64,000 bases of DNA from Caballeronia temeraria (GCF_001544795.2 NZ_FCOI02000007.1:212936-276935); one strand, 5' to 3'. Shown: positions 47,914 through 56,857, counted from the stretch's first letter. Notes: generated by a model not told the origin, from the sequence alone. Translations and numbers: made by a program.

Positions 47914-50709
47914 TCAGTGCGCGGCCAGATCGCGCATGCGCTCGACCGCTTCATCGCGCCCGCTGACGCCGAGCTTGCCGTAGATATTGGTGAGATGCCA
48001 CTTCACCGTCTCCGGCGACAGACCCAGCGCCCGCGCGATCTTCTTGGTCGAGAGCGCTTCGGCGAGCAGCTTCATCACGTCGAGCTCGCGTTCGGACAAC
48101 GCTCGCATGCCGTCGGCCGGACGCGGCTTCGTCCGTCCCCGCGACGCGAGCTCATCTGCCACGCGCGGCGCCGCCGCCTGCAGGCGTTCGATGTAGAACG
48201 CGAGCACCGAATCGAACGGCGCCTGACGCGCGAACTCGGCGATCAGATCGAGCGCGCCGGCATCGGCATCGAGCAGGCTGCGCAACAGGCCCATGCGATG
48301 CCCCATCGACAGCGCCGTCACCATGTTCGTTCGTGCCTGCGCCGCGCGCCCCAGCTTCATGTCGACGACGGCGCGCTGCAGCCGCAAGGGCGCAACGTGG
48401 CCCTGACGGCCGTGAGCCTCGCAATAGTCGATGAGCGCGTCGAGTTGCAGCGCCGCCTGTTCGAGATCGCCGGTCGCCATCTGATGACGGATCGCGGCCG
48501 CGCGCGCCGCATAACGCAAGCCGTCGAAACTGCGCGCATCGCGCTCGGGCGTCGCGGCGACGAGCGCCTGCAACCGCGCGAGGCAGCCTGACGCGACGTC
48601 GTATTCGTTGTTCGACAGACGGCGAAACACCTGCGCCGCCAGGCTGATGCCGACGAGCCGCGAGAGGCCCGTCGCCGTGCCGTGATCTTCCAGCCGCTCC
48701 AGCCAGGCGAACGAATCGAGCCGATGCCCCGCCACCCAGCGCGCGCCCGACAGCACCAGCATGCCGCGCAGCACGACGTCGGCAACGGCGACGCGCTCGA
48801 AGACGTCCGCGCGCCGTTCGAGCAACTCGCGGGCGGCTTCGGTCTGATTCTGTTCGTAGAGCACCTCGCCGAGCAGCACGGCGGCGACACACGCCGACTG
48901 ATTCGCCGCGCGTCCGTGCCGCTCCGCCTCGCGCAGCACCGCGCGATAGGTCCGCTCGGCCTGAATCATCTGCCCTTCGAGCGCGTGCGAAAGGCCGACG
49001 AAGCATCGGCCCATCAACACGCCTGCGCCGGTGCCGATCAACGGCGCCGCTTCGGCATCGCGCGGATGGGCATGGTCGTCCTGAATGTCGCGCGCCGCCT
49101 GGAACTCGCCGCGCTGCATGTAGATCCACGACAGCACGTTGTTGCGTCCCGCCAATGTCACGGCATCGGCGGACGGCGGCGGGTCCAGCAGCTTCGGCAG
49201 CAAGGACATGGCGAGATTGGCGTCGTCGCGCTGAATAGCGAGCGCGCCGCGCAGCACCAGCACCGTGAAGCGCTCGGCGGCGCGTTGCGGCGGCAGATCG
49301 GCGTCGAGGGCATCGAGGCCGGCGGCGCATGCATCGGGTTCCATATGAAACAACTGCTGGCGCGCCATCCAGATGCGCAGGTTCAGGCTCGATTGCACTT
49401 GCGCCTGCGGCAACTGCCGCACGAGCGCGGCGAGCGTGCGCATCTGCCCGCCGAGAAACAGCGTCTGCGCGCACTGTTCGATGAGGGCCGCCGCCAGCGC
49501 CGGCTCGCCCGCCTTGAGCGCATGATGAACCGCTTCGCCGAGATAGCCGTGTTCGAGAAACCATTGCCGCGCGCACGCGTGCACTTCGCGGCGCGTGCCG
49601 TCGCTCCAGCTTTCGAAGCGCTCGAGCAGCGTCTGCCTCAGGAGCGGATGCAGCCGATACCACGTCTCCTGCCCGCTCTGATTCAGCGGCGTGATAAAGA
49701 GGTTGTCGCCCTCCAGCCGTGCCAGCCGATTCACCATGCCGCCGCGCTCGGGCACGTCGCGCACGAACAGCGCCGCGCACAGCGATGCGCAAAAACGGTC
49801 GCACGCCGCCGCACGGGTCAGCAGGTCGAGCTCGGCGGGCGCCAGTTTCGACAGCACCTCGCGCTCGAAGTACACGGCGAACGTTCCGGCGTCGCGCACG
49901 TGCTCCTGAATGGCCAGATCGATTGCGCCCGAGGTCGTCGCGCGGCGCTTTTTCTTGAGGCTCAGGGAGAACAGTTGCAGGCCGGAGACCCAGCCATCGG
50001 TCAGATCGTTCAGACGGCGTGCGCTGGCGGCATCCACTTCGCCGAGCTGGGTCTTCAGAAAACTTTCCGCTTCCTCGGGCGACAGGCGCAGATCGGCATG
50101 ACTCAATTCCAGCGTCTGGTCCTGCGCCCGCAGACGGTCCATCGACAGCGGAATCGGCCCGCGCGATGCAAACGCCAGATGCAGATTCGCGGGCGCATAG
50201 TCAAGCAGCCACTGCAGCGCCTCGAGGATGCGCGGATCGGTCAGATGATGCGCATCGTCGAACGCAATGACCAGTTCGCGCCGATGCTGCACGATGCCGC
50301 GCACCAGCGCGATCACGGCACGCTCGAGCCCGTCCTGATTGTTGCCGAAGCCCTGCATCAACATGGCTTCACGCGAGATGGCCGGATTGACGCGGCCCAC
50401 GCTCGTCAGCAGATAGTCGAGCCAGACGCCCGGATCGTTGTCCGATGCATCCAGCGAAAACCACGCGACGTCGTAGCCGAACGGCACCAGCGCGCGGCAC
50501 CACGCCGCGAGCGACGTCGTCTTGCCATACCCCGCCGGGCTTTGCAGCACGAAGCAGCAACGCCTGCGCTCGGCGGTCATGCGCGACAACAGACGTTCAC
50601 GCGGCGCGATGCGCCGGTTGCTGCATGGCACGACCCATTTGCTGCTGACAAGCGGCTTTAGCTCGGCCGCATTCAAACCATCGAGAAACTTCTCCGGACT
50701 GACTGACAT
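47914..50709 (-). CDS. MalT-like LuxR-family ATP-dependent transcriptional regulator (LAL)
   Basis: A large STAND-class activator of about 931 residues. A P-loop is visible in LQSPAGYGKTTSLAAWCRAL near residue 58, a Walker B-like ELVIAFDDAHHL near 150, then a winged-helix and long TPR-like sensor region. The C-terminal LuxR helix-turn-helix ends the protein (LSERELDVMKLLAEALSTKK, ALGLSPETVKWHLTNIYGKL). MalT and AlkS are of this type and bind G-rich boxes after ligand and ATP binding. Its place in the locus and the recurring G-run motif at nearby promoters make it the likely local activator. Start MSVSPEKFLDG at 50709; a start 16 codons earlier is possible. Confidence 0.88.
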   Translation of the reverse strand: MSVSPEKFLDGLNAAELKPLVSSKWVVPCSNRRIAPRERLLSRMTAERRRCCFVLQSPAGYGKTTSLAAWCRALVPFGYDVAWFSLDASDNDPGVWLDYLLTSVGRVNPAISREAMLMQGFGNNQDGLERAVIALVRGIVQHRRELVIAFDDAHHLTDPRILEALQWLLDYAPANLHLAFASRGPIPLSMDRLRAQDQTLELSHADLRLSPEEAESFLKTQLGEVDAASARRLNDLTDGWVSGLQLFSLSLKKKRRATTSGAIDLAIQEHVRDAGTFAVYFEREVLSKLAPAELDLLTRAAACDRFCASLCAALFVRDVPERGGMVNRLARLEGDNLFITPLNQSGQETWYRLHPLLRQTLLERFESWSDGTRREVHACARQWFLEHGYLGEAVHHALKAGEPALAAALIEQCAQTLFLGGQMRTLAALVRQLPQAQVQSSLNLRIWMARQQLFHMEPDACAAGLDALDADLPPQRAAERFTVLVLRGALAIQRDDANLAMSLLPKLLDPPPSADAVTLAGRNNVLSWIYMQRGEFQAARDIQDDHAHPRDAEAAPLIGTGAGVLMGRCFVGLSHALEGQMIQAERTYRAVLREAERHGRAANQSACVAAVLLGEVLYEQNQTEAARELLERRADVFERVAVADVVLRGMLVLSGARWVAGHRLDSFAWLERLEDHGTATGLSRLVGISLAAQVFRRLSNNEYDVASGCLARLQALVAATPERDARSFDGLRYAARAAAIRHQMATGDLEQAALQLDALIDYCEAHGRQGHVAPLRLQRAVVDMKLGRAAQARTNMVTALSMGHRMGLLRSLLDADAGALDLIAEFARQAPFDSVLAFYIERLQAAAPRVADELASRGRTKPRPADGMRALSERELDVMKLLAEALSTKKIARALGLSPETVKWHLTNIYGKLGVSGRDEAVERMRDLAAH

Positions 50710-50844
50710 CTGTTGCTTCGCCCCCTTCCTCGCCTGCGCGGTGCATCCACAGTGCATACGCTATCGCACCGCAACCGGACATGGCTATAGAGGTTGTCAC
50801 GGGCTAGCGACGAGGTGTTCTCCGTTGCACCTGCGTACGTTACG

Positions 50845-52023
50845 TCATCCTTTTTTTTGGGATGACGATGCATCGCCATAATCCAGACCGCTCGCGCGCA
50901 GCCTTTGCACGTGCGCTGCATCGAAGCCCCAGTCGGACAGCGCATCGAGCCCGCCTTCGCCGCGCGCGGGCGCGGGCGCGCCGATGTCCGATGGCGTCGC
51001 GGAAAAGCGCGGCGCCGGTGCGGGCACGATGGCGCCAGCGTGCTCGACGAAGCTGCATCGCTCGATGTGATGCGGATGCCACGGCGCCTCCGAGAAGCGC
51101 AACACGGGCGCGACGCAGGCATCGGAATCCGCGAAAATTGCGCACCATTCGGCGCGCGTGCGCGTCGAGAAGACCTCGGCGAAGCGTTCGCGAAGCATCG
51201 GCCAGCCGGTACGGTCGTGTTGCTTCGGCAGGCCGGCATGCGCGAGGCCGAGTTTGTCGAGCAGTGCGGCATAGAAGCGCGCCTCGACCGCGCCGACCGC
51301 CATGTACTCGCCATCTTTCGTGCGATAGCTGTCGTACCACGGCGCGCCGCCATCGATCAGATTGCTTTCGCGCGACTCGCGCCAGTTGCCCGCCGCCACT
51401 TGCCCCCAAAAGACGGAGCCGAGTTGCGCGGCGCCTTCGGTCATGGCGGCATCGACGACCTGGCCCGCGCCGCCGCGCGCGACGTGATGCAGCGCCGCAA
51501 CGACGCCCAGCGCGAGCAGCATGCCGCCCCCGCCGTAGTCGCCGACGAGGTTGAGCGGCGGCACCGGCGCCTCATCCTTTCGGCCGATGCCGGACAGCAC
51601 GCCCGACAGCGCGATGTAGTTCAGATCGTGCCCCGCGCGTTGCGCCAGCGGGCCGGTTTGCCCCCAGCCGGTCATGCGGCCGTAGACGAGCTTCGGATTG
51701 CGTTTCAGTGCGATGTCGGGACCGAGCCCGAGCCGCTCCATCGTGCCGGGACGAAAGCCTTCGATGACCACATCCGCGCGCGACATCAGATCGAGCGCGG
51801 CCCCGGCAGCGTGGGGCTGTTTGAGATCGAGCGTGACCGAGCGGCGGCCCCGCCCGGTCAGATCGAAACGTGGGCCCGGACTTTTCGGACCGAGATCGTC
51901 GGCGGCCTCCGGACGGTCGATGCGCAAGACGTCCGCGCCCATGTCCGCCAGCAGCATCGTTCCGAACGGCGCCGGGCCGATCGCCTCGAATTCCAGCACG
52001 CGAATGCCGCTCAAAACGCCCAT
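50845..52023 (-). CDS. Alpha-methylacyl-CoA racemase-like CoA-transferase family III protein
   Basis: A 392-residue CaiB/BaiF-family protein resembling alpha-methylacyl-CoA racemase. The phrase GRMTGWGQTGPLAQRAGHDL gives the racemase base His132, and NLVGDYGGGGMLLALGVVAA gives Asp162; both are as in mycobacterial and human AMACR. That favours a racemase that epimerises 2-methylacyl-CoA so that branched chains can enter beta-oxidation, rather than a CoA-transferase. Start MGVLSGIRVLEFEAIGPAPF at 52023. It precedes the regulator gene by 135 bases on the same strand, and an operator-like motif lies upstream, so the pair may be co-transcribed and autoregulated. Confidence 0.88.
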   Translation of the reverse strand: MGVLSGIRVLEFEAIGPAPFGTMLLADMGADVLRIDRPEAADDLGPKSPGPRFDLTGRGRRSVTLDLKQPHAAGAALDLMSRADVVIEGFRPGTMERLGLGPDIALKRNPKLVYGRMTGWGQTGPLAQRAGHDLNYIALSGVLSGIGRKDEAPVPPLNLVGDYGGGGMLLALGVVAALHHVARGGAGQVVDAAMTEGAAQLGSVFWGQVAAGNWRESRESNLIDGGAPWYDSYRTKDGEYMAVGAVEARFYAALLDKLGLAHAGLPKQHDRTGWPMLRERFAEVFSTRTRAEWCAIFADSDACVAPVLRFSEAPWHPHHIERCSFVEHAGAIVPAPAPRFSATPSDIGAPAPARGEGGLDALSDWGFDAAHVQRLRASGLDYGDASSSQKKG

Positions 52024-52083
52024 CGCCTCGTCTCCCGGACCCATAGCCGGCAATCAGGGTAGCGGAGGAGGCCGGCCTCAGTC

Positions 52084-52100
52084 CCCCCCGCGAACGGTGG
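52084..52100 (-). promoter_or_regulatory. Candidate operator, CCACC-N6-GGGGGG motif, copy 4
   Basis: Minus strand CCACCGTTCGCGGGGGG, 61 bases before the start of the racemase-like gene and oriented toward it. Control of this promoter could also reach the regulator gene downstream. Confidence 0.58.
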
Positions 52101-52289
52101 GCGCAGCGGTCGAACGGATCGCGCGGCATCGGCGGACATATCCACAGTTTCAGTGGACAAGCGTGTAGATAACTCGCGGGCCGTGCGTCTATCCCGTTGA
52201 AGCGACACGCGTTTCCCGGCACGTCGAGCAAACGCGCGCGCCGATAAACCGTATATACTGTTTTCTTCGCACACGACAGGAGAGAACGG

Positions 52290-52823
52290 ATGAGCACACC
52301 GCAAGTCAAGGCGCCGACCAAGAAGGCGTTCCATTTCCCCAAGGGCGCGACGGAAGCGGCATCTGCGCCGGCGAAGCCCGACGGCAAGACCAGCAAGAAG
52401 GCACAGCCGAAGGCCGCCGCGACGCCGGAAACGAAGGCGAAAGCGCCGGCTACGACCGCGAAGGCCACGAAGACCGCAAAGAAGCCGGCCGAAAAAACGC
52501 CCGTCGCGAAGAAAACCGCGAAAGCGCCCGCATCCGAGACCGTCGCGGCGAAGAAGACTGTCGCAAGTCAGCCGAAAGCCGACGCGAAAGCCAAGCGCGT
52601 GAAGAAAGAGAAAGTCGTGCGCGACAGCTTCACGATGCCCAAGTCGGACTACGCGAAGATCGCGACGCTCAAGGAAAAATGCCAGAAGAACGGCGTGCGC
52701 GTGAAGAAGAGCGAACTGCTGCGCGCCGCGCTCGCCATGCTCGACGCCGCGCCCGAAAAGCGCCTCGTCGAAGCGATCAAGGCGCTCGAAACGGTCAAGA
52801 CCGGCCGCCCGGCGAACGACTGA
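52290..52823 (+). CDS. Lysine/alanine-rich histone H1-like protein with a ribbon-helix-helix-like tail
   Basis: A 177-residue protein. Residues 5-110 are low complexity and very rich in Lys, Ala, Pro and Thr (KTSKKAQPKAAATPETKAKA), like the tail of histone H1 and of bacterial AlgP/BpH1-type proteins. Residues 112-160 (VVRDSFTMPKSDYAKIATLK, then VKKSELLRAALAMLD) have the shape of a ribbon-helix-helix DNA-binding unit: a short strand, then two helices. It is probably a nucleoid or DNA-bridging protein; the fold reading is inference. The next gene is convergent, 12 bases away. Confidence 0.7.
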   Translation: MSTPQVKAPTKKAFHFPKGATEAASAPAKPDGKTSKKAQPKAAATPETKAKAPATTAKATKTAKKPAEKTPVAKKTAKAPASETVAAKKTVASQPKADAKAKRVKKEKVVRDSFTMPKSDYAKIATLKEKCQKNGVRVKKSELLRAALAMLDAAPEKRLVEAIKALETVKTGRPAND

Positions 52824-52834
52824 CAGTCACGCGT

Positions 52835-54421
52835 TCAGAAGAGATTTCTGAAGACCCAGTAGAGCCCGGCGGCGAGCGCGATCGACGCCGGCAGCGTCAG
52901 CACCCACGCGAGCACGAGACTGCGCACGGTGTTCCATTGCAGCCCCGAGCCGTTGGCGGCCATCGTCCCGGCGACGCCCGAAGACAGCACGTGCGTCGTC
53001 GAGACGGGCAAGCCGTAGGCATCGGCCGCGCCGATGGTCAGCATCGCGACCAGTTCGGCCGATGCGCCCTGCCCGTACGTCAGATGCTGCTTGCCGATCT
53101 TCTCGCCGACGGTCACGACGATGCGCTTCCAGCCGACCATCGTGCCGAGCCCGAGCGCGATCGCCACCGCGACCTTCACCCACGTCGGGATGAACTTCGT
53201 CGCGTGATCGAGCTGCTTCTTGTAGGCATCGATGACGCCGCGGTCGGCGGGCGCGAACGCGGGCGTGTTCGCCTTTTCAATCAGGCGGATCGCTTCGGAC
53301 GCAAGGTACATGTTGTTGCGCACGTTATCGACGAGATCCTGCGGCACCGCCGCGAGCGAACCCGACGCGCCGACCTGTTGCGCGATGAGATCGGTCAGTT
53401 GCTTCAGCGCGGGCACGGTCGCCGGCGAAAGCTGGCGCGTGCGCACGTAGGATTGGACGTCCTCACGCGCATCGGTGGAAGGCGGCGCGCCGTTGAGATA
53501 TTTCGCGAAAGTCGCCGATGCCTCGTGCGCGATGGCGATGAAGCTCTGCGTTTCGGCAGGACTCACCGCCTTGTTGAGCGCATAGGCCGTGGGCACCGTG
53601 CCGATCAGGATCAGCATGATGAGGCCCATGCCTTTTTGCCCGTCGTTCGAACCGTGCGCGAACGAGACGCCCGTGCAGGTCAGAATCAGCAGCGCGCGAA
53701 TCCAGAACGGCGGCGGATGATTTTTCTTCGGCTCCTTGTAGAGCGCCGGCACGCGCACGAGCGCCTTCAGCAGCAGCAGCAAAAGCCCGGCGCAGATAAA
53801 GCCGACGATCGGCGAAAACAGCAGCGACTTGCCGACGCCCGCCGCTTGCGACCAGTCGACGCCGCTCGTGCCGTTCGGTCCACGCAATAACTGGTTCATG
53901 AGACCCACGCCGATGATCGAGCCGATCAGCGTATGCGAGCTCGACGACGGCAAGCCGAAATACCACGTCGCGAGATTCCAGATGATCGCGGCGATGAGCA
54001 GCGCGAAGACCATCGCGAAACCCGCGCTGCTGCCGACCTGCAGAATCAGCTCGACGGGCAGCAGTTGCAGGATGCCGAACGCGACCGCGCCGCTCGACAC
54101 GAGCACGCCGATGAAATTCCACGTGCCGGACCAGACCACCGCGAGATTCGGCGTCAGCGAATGCGTATAGATGACGGTCGCGACTGCGTTCGCGGTGTCG
54201 TGAAAACCGTTGACGAATTCGAAGCCGAGCGCAATCAGAAGCGCGACGCCGAGCAGGAAATAAGGAAGTGCGGAACTCAGCCGGACGGATTCGAGATCGG
54301 TCGCCAGATGTAATCCGACATAACCGATACCGCCGATGAGGATGAGCGCGAATACGAGGAGACTGGTGCGGCGCGTGCGTTCGCTGACGCCGCTCTGCTG
54401 AGGAAATGCGATATCCGGCAT
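52835..54421 (-). CDS. Low-affinity inorganic phosphate transporter, Pit family
   Basis: Inner-membrane phosphate:proton symporter of 528 residues with about 11-12 hydrophobic helices. The duplicated PHO-4 signature is present as FEFVNGFHDTANAVATVIYT near residue 68 and GLPVSTTHVLSSGVAG near the C-terminus. FAHGSNDGQKGMG carries a second internal repeat motif. A long soluble loop (about residues 295-405) lies between the halves. Pit proteins take up metal-phosphate complexes. It is divergent from the CHAD-domain gene, which is also tied to phosphate chemistry. Confidence 0.92.
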   Translation of the reverse strand: MPDIAFPQQSGVSERTRRTSLLVFALILIGGIGYVGLHLATDLESVRLSSALPYFLLGVALLIALGFEFVNGFHDTANAVATVIYTHSLTPNLAVVWSGTWNFIGVLVSSGAVAFGILQLLPVELILQVGSSAGFAMVFALLIAAIIWNLATWYFGLPSSSSHTLIGSIIGVGLMNQLLRGPNGTSGVDWSQAAGVGKSLLFSPIVGFICAGLLLLLLKALVRVPALYKEPKKNHPPPFWIRALLILTCTGVSFAHGSNDGQKGMGLIMLILIGTVPTAYALNKAVSPAETQSFIAIAHEASATFAKYLNGAPPSTDAREDVQSYVRTRQLSPATVPALKQLTDLIAQQVGASGSLAAVPQDLVDNVRNNMYLASEAIRLIEKANTPAFAPADRGVIDAYKKQLDHATKFIPTWVKVAVAIALGLGTMVGWKRIVVTVGEKIGKQHLTYGQGASAELVAMLTIGAADAYGLPVSTTHVLSSGVAGTMAANGSGLQWNTVRSLVLAWVLTLPASIALAAGLYWVFRNLF

Positions 54422-54715
54422 GCTCGCCCCGCGCGTTTACCGTAGCGGAGCAAAGCATACGATCCGTCGACGTTTCCGACCGTGAAATTTTTGTGTCAAC
54501 AGTTCAAGTAAAACTTTCACGTCGCGCGACTTCGAAGGGTGTCGTGGACGCGAAAACGATTTCATCGAGTAATCCGCCCGCTGTCACACCGATGACACTT
54601 TGCATGTCTATGTTTCCGGCCAGCCCGCTTGCCGGAACGCCGGCGCGGGCCATCGGCGCGCATAAGACAATGCAATAGAAAGAAGCGCCGTGCGATCCAG
54701 GTGCATACCGAGACG

Positions 54716-55654
54716 ATGACACTGAACTTCGACCCCGCGCTTGTCCGCAGGAGCCTGAGCAGCACGCTCGGCCCGCATTCCGATGCGACGCGCTCGCGCG
54801 TTTCCGATCCGTACGCGCTTCGCGATCAACCTGTCGCCGATGCTTTCGTCATGCTGACTGCGCCGCTCGCGAGCGAAGCCTTCCAGCAAACTGAATGGAT
54901 GGCCGAGCGCGCCGATGTCGAACTGCTCGACCGGTTGCGCTCGGCGCTTCGGCAACTGCGGGCGCTGTGGTGGGCTTTCGAGCCGCTGCTCGACGAGAAG
55001 GAAGCGCGCATCGTACGCAAGCGCTTCAAACGGCTCGCGGACATCGCGGGCGAAGCGCATGAGCTGGATGCCGCGTGCGAGCTGCTGTCTCACGCCGACG
55101 CGCATCCTGGCCGCCTCGAACCCGTCGTGCGCACGCTGCGGCAGGAACGGCGCGCGGCCTCGGCGACGAGCTGCGTGGCGCTGCGCAAGGCACATGTCGA
55201 TGTGTTGCTGCGCCGCGCCCTCGCGGATGCACGACGGCGTCTCGAGGCGCGCGGCGAAGATCGCACGCTGGAAGCGTTCGCGCGCCAGCGCGTCTCGCTC
55301 GCCGATGACCTGCTCAGCCGGCGCGAACAACGCGCGGCCAACATGAAGCGCGTCGATGCAAAGACGCTGCACAGCATCGAGGAGGCGGCGGCGAAACTGC
55401 AATGCCTGATGGAGCTGTTCGCGCCACTGCTCGAGCGCGGACAGCGGCACACGATGGCGCATCTCGTCGCGGCGCAGTCCGCACTCGTGCGCCTTCATGA
55501 CGTGTTCGCGAGCGAAGCCGTCTTGCGGCGCGTCGCGGCGGGGCTGAACGACAAGACTGCCGTCGATGAAGCCGTGCGCTGGCTCAACAAGGCGGCCCGC
55601 GACGAAGCGCGCGTGGCGGCGAAGCGTCTGCGCTCGCTGCCTCATCCCGTCTGA
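54716..55654 (+). CDS. CHAD-domain protein
   Basis: A 312-residue alpha-helical protein of the CHAD (conserved histidine alpha-helical) type. It is rich in Arg and His with paired helices (LLDRLRSALRQLRALWWAFE, FKRLADIAGEAHELDAACEL), and the second half repeats the pattern (LMELFAPLLERGQRHTMAHL). CHAD proteins bind polyphosphate through basic surfaces, which fits its position divergent from the phosphate transporter. The CYTH domain often fused to CHAD is absent. Start MTLNFDPALVRRSLSS at 54716. Confidence 0.8.
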   Translation: MTLNFDPALVRRSLSSTLGPHSDATRSRVSDPYALRDQPVADAFVMLTAPLASEAFQQTEWMAERADVELLDRLRSALRQLRALWWAFEPLLDEKEARIVRKRFKRLADIAGEAHELDAACELLSHADAHPGRLEPVVRTLRQERRAASATSCVALRKAHVDVLLRRALADARRRLEARGEDRTLEAFARQRVSLADDLLSRREQRAANMKRVDAKTLHSIEEAAAKLQCLMELFAPLLERGQRHTMAHLVAAQSALVRLHDVFASEAVLRRVAAGLNDKTAVDEAVRWLNKAARDEARVAAKRLRSLPHPV

Positions 55655-55825
55655 CGCGACGCCGCACCCCTCCTTTCGCCCATCTCCGCGCGCGGCGCCG
55701 CTCCCTGCGTCATCCGGGTTTCGCGGTTGCGGGCGGATCGGCATCCTGAATGCATGGCAGTCGCCCGTCACGCGAGTCACACATGGCGACGCCTTCCGTC
55801 ATCGATACGCGCAAAGGGGATGGCC

Positions 55826-55966
55826 ATGTACTTCGGAACACTCGTCACGCGGGCGCGCGACGATCAGGAGGATGCGACCTGGCGGCGCGACATGAATGCG
55901 GCGCGCGTCGCCGGACCTGGCCGCTGGCATGCTTTCTGGCGTGCGCTCGGGCGACTCTTCGCGTGA
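55826..55966 (+). CDS. Very small basic protein, 46 aa
   Basis: MYFGTLVTRARDDQEDATWR followed by a Trp-rich basic end (GRWHAFWRALGRLFA) that could form an amphipathic membrane-associated helix. GGGGATGGCC precedes the ATG. It is too short for family assignment; coding status rests on the start signal and composition only. Confidence 0.4.
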   Translation: MYFGTLVTRARDDQEDATWRRDMNAARVAGPGRWHAFWRALGRLFA

Positions 55967-56198
55967 GCGGCGGGGGCCGAACGTAAAGGATCGTCGCGGG
56001 TCGAGGTAATCGGATTTTTCCGAACGTTTTTTGCTGCTGAAGCCGCTTAAATGCACGCCTTCGGTTCTTAAAAGCGGCTTCGCGGTTGACCGAACTGCAC
56101 ATTTCCGTCGATGGGCTGGTCAGGCCACGCTCTCGCCATCCGTGCAGTCCGGCCGATGTTCGATGAAAGCCATCCGTTCAAACCTGACCATCACAACC

Positions 56199-56441
56199 AT
56201 GCGAACAGAAAGCATACTGCTGGTGCCGGTCGCCGTTGCGCTTCTGGCGGCGGCTGCGCCGGCAAGCGCGAAATACACCGAAACCTGGGTCGCGAGCACA
56301 GAGCCCGCCCGCACTCAGTCGAACTCCGCTGCATCGCCGCAAGTCGGCAAAGCGCGGCACAAGGCGCCGGTTCGGACTGCGGCCGACACCCCGGACGACG
56401 ATCCTATCGCGGCATTTGCCCGCAAACCGGTGCGTCGCTGA
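56199..56441 (+). CDS. Small exported protein, 80 aa
   Basis: MRTESILLVPVAVALLAAAAPASAKYTETW is a clear signal peptide with cleavage after ASA. The mature 55 residues are hydrophilic and Thr/Ala/Arg-rich (KARHKAPVRTAADTPDDDPI). An alternative start 12 codons upstream (MKAIRSNL) would lengthen the n-region. The function is unknown; it is likely a periplasmic or outer-membrane-associated small protein. It is the last gene of apparent core DNA before the island border. Confidence 0.6.
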   Translation: MRTESILLVPVAVALLAAAAPASAKYTETWVASTEPARTQSNSAASPQVGKARHKAPVRTAADTPDDDPIAAFARKPVRR

Positions 56442-56834
56442 GGCGTTCGCCGGTACGAAGTCATCGGTCGCGGAACGCGATTTATCCGATTCCTTTCCTG
56501 CCGGCATCGACTATCCTTCTAATGTCGTAAGAGATGGGTGCATGGGCCGCTGCGCCCTGCCATGTGCGAGAGTTCTTCGAGCATTATTAGAGGCTCAGTC
56601 ATACCGGCGCCCATTACTCTTACGACATTTCTTTCTGGCTGATTTATTCAGTTATCCGAATTTTTCATCGCACTGATTGGCCCCATATTGCGCGGCTAGG
56701 CGAAGACATTAGGAAGTTGACGAAAGTTTCGAAGGCATCGATGCGCAGCGCGTGAGAACCGAAACAACGCCTTTAGGCGTTTCGCGTTTGTCAGACAGGT
56801 GCGCAATCGACGAACATGCGGCGCAGAAATAGAA

Positions 56835-56857
56835 AAGCCCTTGAAGATCAAGGGCTT
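56835..56857 (-). terminator. Terminator behind a tRNA-Ser 3' fragment
   Basis: Stem AAGCCCTTGA / TCAAGGGCTT with a three-base loop; on the minus strand it is followed by TTCTATTTCTG. It lies eight bases beyond the tRNA-Ser-like 3' end at 56865 and looks like the chromosomal terminator of the original tRNA-Ser gene. Confidence 0.65.

Noticed and set aside
48682..50661. A 659-codon plus-strand open frame antisense to the MalT-like regulator.
   Set aside because: No recognisable motif, His/Arg-rich composition, and no ribosome binding site; the regulator on the other strand has intact P-loop and LuxR motifs.
52254..52259. TATACT as a sigma-70 -10 box for the histone-like gene.
   Set aside because: A reasonable -10 match, but no -35 element lies at a suitable distance, so it was not listed as a promoter.
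52330..52620. Short AAG/GCG-rich repeats that could suggest a CRISPR or tandem repeat array.
   Set aside because: The periodicity comes from Lys/Ala codons of the histone-like tail; there are no constant repeats with spacers of equal length.
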